NCBI RefSeq assembly: GCF_040187885.1
Contig: NZ_JBDPLH010000007.1
Location: 62,001-126,000 of the forward strand
Length of the DNA stretch: 64,000 nt
Direction of reading: 5' to 3'
Origin: Roseateles_E cavernae
GTDB taxonomy: Bacteria > Pseudomonadota > Gammaproteobacteria > Burkholderiales > Burkholderiaceae_C
Part shown: one piece after another, positions 28,425 to 36,232 of the stretch
Position numbering within the stretch: the first letter of the stretch is position 1
How the letters are laid out: each line of letters begins with the position of its first letter
Notes under the pieces: generated by a model
What the model was told of the DNA's origin: nothing
Database searches by the model: none
The model's input: the letters and a program-made list of their open reading frames with translations, nothing else
Made by a program: the position numbers and the translations under genes

Positions 28425-30544
28425 GATGTCGTTTCTCGCGAATTGATGGCGCGCCGGTAGGCATCCAGCCACAGCGGTCGGACCTGCGGCCAGGCGTAGC
28501 GCTGCGCCTGCAACAGGGCCGCCGCACGCAGCCGCTGTGCCAGCTCGCGGTCGGCCAGCAGGCGCAGCACGCTGTCGGCCATGCGCCGGTGGTCGCCGAT
28601 CGGCACCAGCAAGCCGGTCTGGCCGTCGTCCAGCAGATCGGGAATGCCGCCGGCGCTGGTGCTGACCATCGGAACACCGCTGGCAAAGGCCTCCAGGATC
28701 GAGATCGGCATATTGTCGACGGTACTCGCATTCAGGGCGCAATCGGCCTGCGCATACCAGCGCGGCATGCCGGCATTGTCGACCCGGCCGACAAACTCGA
28801 CCGATTCACCCAGCCCCAGCTGAGCCGCCAGCCCCAGCAGTTCCGCACGTTGCGGCCCTTCGCCGGCGACCACCAGGGTGGCGAGCGGGTAGTGTTCACG
28901 CACCCGGGCAAAGGCGCGGATCGCGGTGGCGTTGTCGTAGATGGGCTCGAGATTGCGTGCCACCAGCAGACGCGGCGCCGAGCCGACATCGCGCAGCGGC
29001 CGCGCCTCGAAGCGCGACAGGTCGACGATGTTCGGGATGATCTCGGCCGTCAGCCCATGCTTGGCAAAGACGCGCTGCAAAAAGGCCGAGGGCGTGACCC
29101 GCAGCGTCGCCTGACCCAGCAGCCGGCGCACATGGGCCGGCCCCTGGCTGAAGAACTCGTCGGCCAGGCCGCCGCGGTAATTGATGATGAAGGGCACGCC
29201 ACGGCGGCGCGCCATGCGGGCCACCGGCAGCACGAACAGATGCCAGGCCCAGCCGGAATTGGCCAGGATGTGGACCACCGCTGCTTCGCGCAGCTCGCGG
29301 CGCGCCTGCAGCAGATAGGGCAGCAGGCGCACCAGGGCCCGCACGACCGGCAGCTTGCCGGCGAAGGCCGGTCGGTAGGGCGCATTGGTGCGCAGCAGCC
29401 GCACGTCCAGGCCTTCGGCGCGCAGCAGGCGCAGCAGCTGCTCGCACTGGTTGGCCATGCCGCCGGCCGGTGGTGGCAGCGGCCCGACGATCAGGATGGG
29501 GCCTGTCGGCGCGCCAGTGGCCAGCGCCCGGACTCGCCCACTGCCCAGTTGGCGCAGGCGACTATGGCTGACAAGGAACAGCAGCAACGCCGCCGGCATC
29601 AGCCAGGCCAGCAGCAGCAGGCCTTGCTGCAGCTGGCGCAGGCGGGCCATCGGTTCCGGCGGGCTGCCGGCGGTCGCGATCGCGAGCTGCGGCTGCAGGC
29701 CCAGCGCGATCGCCGCCACCTGCTCGGCATGCACGGAGACCCGGCCCAGCGCATGAACCAGCGGCTGCCGGTCATGACTCAGCCCATTGTTGCCCAGCCA
29801 CAGATACCACTGGCCGGCGCCACGCTGGAAGTAGTCCCAGGCCTTGGCTTCGATGACGAAACCCGGCCGCGCTGGAGCATGCAGGGCGTGCAGACGCAAT
29901 GCGGGGTCGCGGCGCAGCAGTGCCGCACGGAACTCCAGTGCAGCCAGCGGCGCCCCGCCATCACCGAGGCTGAAGTAGTAGTTGTTAAAGACGTCCAGCA
30001 GCTGCCAGCGGCCGGCCTGGCGGTTCCAGATCTCGGCGAACACATGGCCGTGGCCGCCATAGCCATCGAAAGAGAAGGCCCAGGAGCGGCTGAACAGGCC
30101 GGCCGCATGGGACAGCGCCTCGAAGGTCTGGACGAAATCGGCGCAATAGCCGTCGCCCTGCTCGACGATGCGGCGGTAGGTGGTCTGCAGATCCGACTGG
30201 ATGGCCCCGCCATTGAGCCTGGGGCTGCTGCCCAGCAGATGCTGGCTGATCAGGCGCGCGCGCGCCCAGTCGTCGGGGGCCGTGGCCAGGCCCAGCGATT
30301 CGACGAGCCTCACCATCTCCGGCGCTGGCGCGGCCTTTTCGCTCAGAAAGGCCGGCGGCACGGCCGCCGGCGTCCAGGGCTGCAGCGGGTCGAACTGCGT
30401 GTTCAGCAGCCAGGCGTTGCGCAGGCGCACCAGCTCGGTGGCGCTGCCCAGATAGGGCGCGATCAGGCCCAGACCGGCCAGCAAGGCCAGCAGACTCAGG
30501 CGCCGACACCAGCGCCAGCCCGACGCCGGCGGCCGCTGATTCAC
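28421..30544 (-). CDS. Transglutaminase-like domain fused through a membrane segment to a GT4 glycosyltransferase
   Basis: One continuous 707-residue frame. A first membrane segment (about 15-33) is followed by a transglutaminase-like domain with a Cys-His-Asp triad: Cys134 (GDGYCADFVQTFEAL), His167 (GYGGHGHVFAEIW) and Asp184 (QLLDVFNNYY). A second membrane segment (about 308-326, LLLLAWLMPAALLLFLV) leads to a GT-B domain from ~349 (ILIVGPLPPPAGGMANQ) with LVARNLEPIYDN and NMPISILEAFASGVPMV. The topology puts the first domain in the periplasm and the second in the cytoplasm. The start is GTG at 30544, overlapping the upstream stop (GTGA). I see no break or internal start between the two parts. 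Function is unknown. Confidence 0.85.
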   Translation of the reverse strand: MNQRPPASGWRWCRRLSLLALLAGLGLIAPYLGSATELVRLRNAWLLNTQFDPLQPWTPAAVPPAFLSEKAAPAPEMVRLVESLGLATAPDDWARARLISQHLLGSSPRLNGGAIQSDLQTTYRRIVEQGDGYCADFVQTFEALSHAAGLFSRSWAFSFDGYGGHGHVFAEIWNRQAGRWQLLDVFNNYYFSLGDGGAPLAALEFRAALLRRDPALRLHALHAPARPGFVIEAKAWDYFQRGAGQWYLWLGNNGLSHDRQPLVHALGRVSVHAEQVAAIALGLQPQLAIATAGSPPEPMARLRQLQQGLLLLAWLMPAALLLFLVSHSRLRQLGSGRVRALATGAPTGPILIVGPLPPPAGGMANQCEQLLRLLRAEGLDVRLLRTNAPYRPAFAGKLPVVRALVRLLPYLLQARRELREAAVVHILANSGWAWHLFVLPVARMARRRGVPFIINYRGGLADEFFSQGPAHVRRLLGQATLRVTPSAFLQRVFAKHGLTAEIIPNIVDLSRFEARPLRDVGSAPRLLVARNLEPIYDNATAIRAFARVREHYPLATLVVAGEGPQRAELLGLAAQLGLGESVEFVGRVDNAGMPRWYAQADCALNASTVDNMPISILEAFASGVPMVSTSAGGIPDLLDDGQTGLLVPIGDHRRMADSVLRLLADRELAQRLRAAALLQAQRYAWPQVRPLWLDAYRRAINSRETTS

Positions 30545-31857
30545 CAGCTGAGCCCTTCCAGCCTGGCCTTGAAGGCGCCGGGATTGGGCACCTTCACCAG
30601 GTCCAGCACATAGTGCTGCGGACCGGCCAGTTCGGCGACGGCGCTCGCGATCTCGGCGCCGGACAGGCCCATGACCAGGAGTTCGGAGTCCTGCACCACT
30701 TCGGCCAGGTCGGCCTTCAGCATCTCGCCGATATGCGGCAGGTGCTTCTGCACAAAGCTGCGGTTGGCGCCCAGCAGGCTGGCCAGATGCACCTCGGGAT
30801 CGTAGACCGAGAGCTGCATGCCCTTGCCGATCAGCTGCTCGGCCAGGGTCACCAGCGGGCTTTCGCGCAGATCGTCGGTGCCGGTCTTGAAGGACAGGCC
30901 GATGAAGCCGACCTTGCGCTTGCCCTGGGCCAGCAGCTTGTTGAGCGCCTGGTCCAGATGCTGGCGGTTGGACGGCAGGATGCCGGCCAGCATCGGCAGC
31001 TCGAGATCGTGGGTCTTGGCCAGGTAGGTGGTGGCGCGCAGATCCTTGGGCAGGCAGGAGCCGCCGAAGGCGAAACCCGGGCGCAGATAGGCGCGCGAGA
31101 TGTTCAGCTGCGTGTCCTGGCAGACCAGGTCCATCACCTCGAAGGGGTCGACACCCAGCGCATCGCACAGCCGGGCGGTCTCGTTGGCGAAGGTGATCTT
31201 CAGCGCATGGAAGTTGTTGCAGCTGTACTTCATCATCTCGGCCGAGCGCACCGAGGTCTTGATGAACTTGCAGGGCAGATGGCCGAACAAGGCCTGCAGG
31301 CGCTCGATGGGATAGTCGTGATTGGCACCGATGATGGTGAACGGCGGCTTGTCGTAGTCGCGGATCGAGCTGCCCTCGCGCAGGAACTCGGGCTGGAAAC
31401 ACAGATGGAAATCGACACCGTCGCGCTTGCCCGAGACCCGCTCGATGATGGGGCGAAGCACGTCTTCGACGGTGCCAGGCACCAGGGTCGAGCGGAACAC
31501 CACCACATGCGGCTCGCTCTTCTCGGCCAGGGCCTGGCCGATCTGCTCGGCCAGGCGCAGCACCGCGCCCTGGTCCTGGCTGCCATTGGGCGCCGACGGC
31601 GTGCCGACGCAGATCAGCGAGATCTCGCTGGCCAGCACGGCCTGCTTCGCATCGACCGTGACGCTGACCTTGCCGCTGCTCGCGACGTTGGCCATCAGCT
31701 CGACCATGCCCTCCTCCACCACCGGCGTCTTGCCAGCGCGGATCAGCTCCAGCTTGGCCTGTTCGATATCGACGCCGATCACCTCATGGCCGTCGCGCGA
31801 CAGACAGGCCAGCGACACCGCGCCGACATAGCCGAGCCCAAAAATACTGATCTTCAT
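30541..31857 (-). CDS. algD: GDP-mannose 6-dehydrogenase-like nucleotide-sugar dehydrogenase
   Basis: A 438-residue UDP/GDP-sugar dehydrogenase whose sequence follows the AlgD pattern throughout: ISIFGLGYVGAVS for NAD binding, FRSTLVPGTVEDV, and RPGFAFGGSCLPKDLRA with the catalytic Cys at position 268, the same number as in P. aeruginosa AlgD. The C-terminal ...EGLSW also resembles AlgD. It should oxidise GDP-mannose to GDP-mannuronate by two NAD-dependent steps; a UDP-sugar substrate cannot be excluded. The start is the ATG at 31857, overlapping the upstream glycosyltransferase stop (ATGA). No alginate polymerase genes are seen, so the uronate probably feeds the XrtA polysaccharide. Confidence 0.86.
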   Translation of the reverse strand: MKISIFGLGYVGAVSLACLSRDGHEVIGVDIEQAKLELIRAGKTPVVEEGMVELMANVASSGKVSVTVDAKQAVLASEISLICVGTPSAPNGSQDQGAVLRLAEQIGQALAEKSEPHVVVFRSTLVPGTVEDVLRPIIERVSGKRDGVDFHLCFQPEFLREGSSIRDYDKPPFTIIGANHDYPIERLQALFGHLPCKFIKTSVRSAEMMKYSCNNFHALKITFANETARLCDALGVDPFEVMDLVCQDTQLNISRAYLRPGFAFGGSCLPKDLRATTYLAKTHDLELPMLAGILPSNRQHLDQALNKLLAQGKRKVGFIGLSFKTGTDDLRESPLVTLAEQLIGKGMQLSVYDPEVHLASLLGANRSFVQKHLPHIGEMLKADLAEVVQDSELLVMGLSGAEIASAVAELAGPQHYVLDLVKVPNPGAFKARLEGLSW

Positions 31858-33083
31858 GCCACACCTGCCTCTTGCTTTGTATTGGGTTTCGTTACGGATG
31901 GGTCGACGAGCCGGGCAATGATGCCATCGAGCCGCTGCATCGAACGCGGCCACGCATGGTGGCTGAGCATGCGTTCACGCCCGGCCCGGGCCAGGCGCTC
32001 GCGCTCCTGCGCATCACCGGTCACGCGCAGGATGGCCGCGACGATCTGCTGCGGCGTGTCGGCCACCAGCAGATGGGCACCGTCCTCGGCATCCACGCCG
32101 CCGGCCGCGCAGCTGCTGGTGACCACCGGCACGCCCATCGCCATCGCCTCGAGAATCTTGTTCTGCGTGCCGCGCGCAATCGCCAGGGGCGCCACCATCA
32201 CCGCCGACTGCCGAACATAAGGCCGCACATCGGGCACCGAGCCGGTCACCGTGACGCCCGGCAGCTCGCCGAGCTGACGCATCTGCGGCGAAGGGTCGGC
32301 GCCGATGATCAGCAGTTTCATGGCCGGCCGCTGCGCCCGCAGCAAGGGCCAGACCTCGGCGCAGAAGCGCGCCATGCACTCCTGGTTCGGGTAGTAGTCC
32401 ATGCGGCCGATGAAGCTGACCGTGTCGGCATCGTAGGCCTGCTCGCCGGGCGAGAAGAACTCGGCATCGACGCCATTGGGGAACCAGTCGGTGGCCGCGC
32501 CGGTGCCGTAGCCGTCCAGCGTCTGCCACTCGGCACGGGTGGTCGCGGTGCAGATGTCGAAACGCCGCGCCAGGCGCTTCTCGGCCGCCAGCATCTTGTA
32601 GCCCTCGAGCCGGTAGCCGAGCGAGAGCGGAAACGGCTTGTAGTTCGCGTACTCCAGCCATTTCTGCGAGTCCATATCGCCGAAATCCAGGATCTTCGGA
32701 ATGTCCTGCACATGCTCGACATACTGGGCCACCGACGAGCAGTGCACGAAGATCAGATCCCAGCGGCGGCTGGCCAGCAGTGCGTCGACGCGCGCGCGCA
32801 GCGCCGGCGAGTAGAAGTAGCCCATCGACGACGGCGTCGTCAGCGGCAGGCGCACGATCATCCGCAGGAACTGCACCGGGTTATGCACCCGCGCCATCTC
32901 GAAGGCCTCGCAGTACGGCGCGATGCCCTGCCCTTCGACGCCCTCGTCCTCGGCCCGCACCAGCGAGCACACGGTCACCCGGTGGCCGGCCGCGCTGAGG
33001 TGGCGGATCATATTGAAGGGCCGGATCTTGCCGCCGCGCTTGGGCGGGAACGGGAAGCGGTGACAGAGATAGAGAATGTTCAT
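31854..33083 (-). CDS. Exosortase A-associated glycosyltransferase (TIGR03087-like, stp1)
   Basis: A 409-residue GT4-type protein. The N-terminus NILYLCHRFPFPPKRGGKIR is the signature of the PEP-CTERM/EpsH1-associated sugar transferases. Donor-site motifs are SFIGRMDYYPN and IARGTQNKILEAMAMGVPVV. Its ATG overlaps the upstream amidotransferase stop by 4 bp and its own stop overlaps algD. It is a cytoplasmic enzyme acting on the lipid-linked repeat; sugar specificity is unknown. Confidence 0.92.
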   Translation of the reverse strand: MNILYLCHRFPFPPKRGGKIRPFNMIRHLSAAGHRVTVCSLVRAEDEGVEGQGIAPYCEAFEMARVHNPVQFLRMIVRLPLTTPSSMGYFYSPALRARVDALLASRRWDLIFVHCSSVAQYVEHVQDIPKILDFGDMDSQKWLEYANYKPFPLSLGYRLEGYKMLAAEKRLARRFDICTATTRAEWQTLDGYGTGAATDWFPNGVDAEFFSPGEQAYDADTVSFIGRMDYYPNQECMARFCAEVWPLLRAQRPAMKLLIIGADPSPQMRQLGELPGVTVTGSVPDVRPYVRQSAVMVAPLAIARGTQNKILEAMAMGVPVVTSSCAAGGVDAEDGAHLLVADTPQQIVAAILRVTGDAQERERLARAGRERMLSHHAWPRSMQRLDGIIARLVDPSVTKPNTKQEAGVA

Positions 33084-35002
33084 GCGAGATAGGACTTCAG
33101 TTCCAGGGCCACATCGGCCGGGTCGCGCCGGTCCAGATAGATGCGGCTCCAGATCTCCAGATTCATCAGCGCCAGCAGCGAGTCGGTGCCGTCGATGCGG
33201 TTGGCCTCGTGGTCGGCCATCAGCGCGGCCACGACGCCGGGCGCGAACAGGCCGCGCGCACGGATGAGCTCGGGGCTGAGCAGCCGGCGCAGCAGCGGCG
33301 CCAGCTCGCGCTTGAGCCAGGCGCCCATCGGCGTGCCGAAGCCGCGCTTCTTGCGGTCCAGGATCTCGGGCGGCAGCATGCCGTCGAGCGCCTGCTTCAG
33401 CACATGCTTGAGGCGGCCGTTCCTGACCTTGATGGCCGCCGGCATCGAGGCCGCCAGCTCCAGCAACTCATGATCGAGCAGCGGCACACGACATTCCAGC
33501 GAGACCGCCATGCTCATCTTGTCGGTCAGCAGCAGCAGATCGTCGGGCAGCTGGGTCTCGGCATCGACGGCCAGCATGCGGTTGAGCTCGTCGGCATGGC
33601 CGGCGGTCTCGAAGGCGCGGGCCAGCGGGTCCTGGCCGGCGCCGCCGTCCAGCAGCAGGCCGGCGATCAGCTGCGGCTGCAGCACCTGCAGATAGCTCTG
33701 ATAGCGGGCATCGGCGCCCATATCGGCCGAGGCGATGAAGCCCTTGGCCAGGCGCAGCGTGTTCAGCAGGCCGGAATGGCGGTCCGCCGGCAGCCGCGCG
33801 GCAGCGGAGCCGATCAGGCCGCGCATCCAGCCCGGCAGCGCCTGGTAGCGCTGTGCATAGTGGCCGCCCAGATAGCGGCGGTAGCCACCGAACAGCTCAT
33901 CGCCGCCAACGCCGGACAGAATCACCTTGACGTCCTGGCGCGCGAACTGCGAGACCAGATAGGTGGTGATGAAGGCGGTGTCGGCCAGCGGCTCGTCCAT
34001 ATGCCACAGCAGCTGCGGCAGCAGGCCGACGACATCGGGCTTGACCAGGATTTCCTTGTGCTGCGTGCCGAACAGCTGAGCCACCTGGCGCGCATAGGGC
34101 AGCTCGTTGTAGAGCGCCTCGGCCTCGCCGCCCTCGAAGCCGATCGCATAGGTGCGGATCGGCTCGCTGGAGTGCCGGGCCATATAGCCGACCACCGCGC
34201 TGGAGTCGACACCGCCGGACAGGAAGGCGCCGATCGGCACATCGCTGACCATCTGCATGCGTACCGAACGGTCCAGCTCGCTGCGCACCCGGTCGATCCA
34301 GCCCCGCTCATCCAGATCATGGCGCACGCCCGGCGCGAGCCGCCAGTAGCGCCATTCGCGCACCTGGCCGCGCTCGACCGCCAGCAGCGTCGCCGGCGGC
34401 AGCTTGCGGATGCCCTTGAAGATGCTGCCCGGCGCGGCCACATAGCCGAGCTGCAGATAGCTGGCCAGCACCGAGCGGTCGAGTTCGGCGCTGGCGCCCG
34501 GCAGGGCCAGCAGGGCCTTGGCTTCGGTCGCGAAGGCCAGGCGCTGGCCGTCCTGCATCACATACAGCGGCTTGACGCCGATGCGATCGCGGCCGATCAG
34601 CAGGCGCTGCCGGCGCGCGTCCCAGAGCGCGAAGTCGAACATGCCGTTGAGGCGATGGACGAAGTCGTCGCCCTCGGCGTCATAGAGATGCAGCAGCACC
34701 TCGCTGTCGGAGCCGGTCTTGAAATGAAAGCCCTTGGCCTGCAGCTCGGCGCGCAGCTCGCGGTAGTTGTAGATCTCGCCATTGCAGACCAGCCAGAGGC
34801 TGCCGTCCGCGTTCGACAGCGGCTGGTGGCCGCCGGAGAGGTCGATGATGGAGAGCCGGCGCATCGCGATGCCGCAAGGGCCATCGATGTGCTGCCCCTC
34901 ATCGTCGGGGCCACGGTGCTGGGTGACGAGCCCCATGGCCGACAGCTCGGCCGGATTGACGGGCGCTGCATCGAAACGGTAGATGCCGTGAATGCCACAC
35001 AT
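33080..35002 (-). CDS. Asparagine synthase (glutamine-hydrolysing) family amidotransferase
   Basis: A 640-residue AsnB-type protein with both domains intact. Cys2 (MCGIHGIYRF) is the glutaminase nucleophile; RLSIIDLSGGHQPL and NGEIYNY follow. The synthetase PP-loop is FLSGGVDSSAVVG with SGVGGDELFGGYRRY and DRKKRGFGTPMG. In polysaccharide loci such enzymes amidate uronic acids, as WbpS-type proteins do in O-antigen clusters, and this one lies in an operon with two sugar dehydrogenases. It is a paralogue of the next amidotransferase, from which it is separated by one glycosyltransferase. Confidence 0.9.
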   Translation of the reverse strand: MCGIHGIYRFDAAPVNPAELSAMGLVTQHRGPDDEGQHIDGPCGIAMRRLSIIDLSGGHQPLSNADGSLWLVCNGEIYNYRELRAELQAKGFHFKTGSDSEVLLHLYDAEGDDFVHRLNGMFDFALWDARRQRLLIGRDRIGVKPLYVMQDGQRLAFATEAKALLALPGASAELDRSVLASYLQLGYVAAPGSIFKGIRKLPPATLLAVERGQVREWRYWRLAPGVRHDLDERGWIDRVRSELDRSVRMQMVSDVPIGAFLSGGVDSSAVVGYMARHSSEPIRTYAIGFEGGEAEALYNELPYARQVAQLFGTQHKEILVKPDVVGLLPQLLWHMDEPLADTAFITTYLVSQFARQDVKVILSGVGGDELFGGYRRYLGGHYAQRYQALPGWMRGLIGSAAARLPADRHSGLLNTLRLAKGFIASADMGADARYQSYLQVLQPQLIAGLLLDGGAGQDPLARAFETAGHADELNRMLAVDAETQLPDDLLLLTDKMSMAVSLECRVPLLDHELLELAASMPAAIKVRNGRLKHVLKQALDGMLPPEILDRKKRGFGTPMGAWLKRELAPLLRRLLSPELIRARGLFAPGVVAALMADHEANRIDGTDSLLALMNLEIWSRIYLDRRDPADVALELKSYLA

Positions 35003-35008
35003 AGGGGT

Positions 35009-36232
35009 TCAGGCCTCGAAGGATTGGGGAAGCGTGCGGCCATGGCGCTGCAGAGCCCGGCGATACACCTCCTGGTAGCGCGCCACGCTGCGCGCCCAGG
35101 TGCGCTCCTGCTCGACAAAGCGCCGGGCCTGTGCGGCAATCTGCGGCCAGCGCTCGCGCTCGGCCAGCAAGGCGCTGATCGAGGCGACCAGCGCATCGAC
35201 GTTGCCGGCCTTGAACAGATGGCCGGTCTCGCCATGCCGCACCAGCTCGCGATGGCCGCCGACATCGGAGGCCACGAACATGCGCCCCTGGGCCATCGCC
35301 TCCAGCGGCTTCAGCGGCGTGACCAACTCGGTCAGCCGGATCGGCAGGCGGGGATAGGCCAGGATGTCGATCAGCTCGTAGTAACGCTGCACCTCGGCAT
35401 GCGGCACCCGGCCGGTGAAGATCACCTGCTGCTGCAGGCCCAAGGCCTGTACCTGCGCCTTCAGCGCCTCTTCCTGCGGCCCGCCGCCGACCAGCAGCAC
35501 GCGCAGCTGCGGCGTGGTCGGCAGCAGCCGGGCCGCTGCCTCCAGCAGCAGATGCAGGCCCTCGTAGCCGTAGAAGGAGCCGGCGAAACCCAGCACCGTG
35601 GCGCCGCCCAGGCCCAGGCGCTCGCGCAGCGCGGCATCGGGCGCGACGCCGAACTGGAAGGCCTCGGCATCGACCGCGTTCGGGATCACCGTGATGCGCT
35701 CGTTCGGGATGCCGCGCACTGCGATGTCCTGGCGCAGCCCCTCGCAAATCGTCGTCACCTGGTCGGCACGCGCCAGCGCAAAGCTCTCCAGCGCGCGCGA
35801 AACCCGGTAGCGCAGGCTGCCCTCGGTGGTCGTGCCGTGGTCGACCGCGGCGTCCTCCCACGAGGCCCGCATCTCGTAGACCACCGGCAGCCGCAGGCGT
35901 CGCCCGACCCACAGGCTGGGCAAGGCATTGAGCAGGGGCGAATGCGCGTGGATCAGGTCCGGTTTCTCGGCCAGCACCAGCTCGCGCAGGCGTTTCGCGG
36001 TCAGCTGCATCTGGCGTATCAGGCCGGTGCCGGGCTCGCTGGGCGTGCGATGAAAACGCCAGCCGCCGGCCTCCTCGGCCAGCGCCGGGCCATGACCCTG
36101 CTTGGGCGTGGTCAGGTGCAAGGTGGTCCAGCCCAGCGCCCGCTGTTCGCGCAGGATGGAGGCGGTGCGGAAGCTGTAGCCGCTGTGCAGGGGAAGCGAA
36201 TGGTCCAGCACATGGAGAACGCGCAGGCTCAT
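35009..36232 (-). CDS. Exosortase A-associated glycosyltransferase (TIGR04063-like, stp3)
   Basis: A 407-residue GT4 protein of the PEP-CTERM/exosortase A-associated Daro_2409 type. The N-terminus RVLHVLDHSLPLHSGYSFRT is diagnostic; VLGFAGSFYGYEGLHLLLEA and RLTELVTPLKPLEAMAQGR form the donor site. The start is the ATG at 36232, overlapping the upstream amidotransferase stop (ATGA). The frame is open further upstream, but within that gene. Its donor sugar is unknown. Confidence 0.92.
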   Translation of the reverse strand: MSLRVLHVLDHSLPLHSGYSFRTASILREQRALGWTTLHLTTPKQGHGPALAEEAGGWRFHRTPSEPGTGLIRQMQLTAKRLRELVLAEKPDLIHAHSPLLNALPSLWVGRRLRLPVVYEMRASWEDAAVDHGTTTEGSLRYRVSRALESFALARADQVTTICEGLRQDIAVRGIPNERITVIPNAVDAEAFQFGVAPDAALRERLGLGGATVLGFAGSFYGYEGLHLLLEAAARLLPTTPQLRVLLVGGGPQEEALKAQVQALGLQQQVIFTGRVPHAEVQRYYELIDILAYPRLPIRLTELVTPLKPLEAMAQGRMFVASDVGGHRELVRHGETGHLFKAGNVDALVASISALLAERERWPQIAAQARRFVEQERTWARSVARYQEVYRRALQRHGRTLPQSFEA

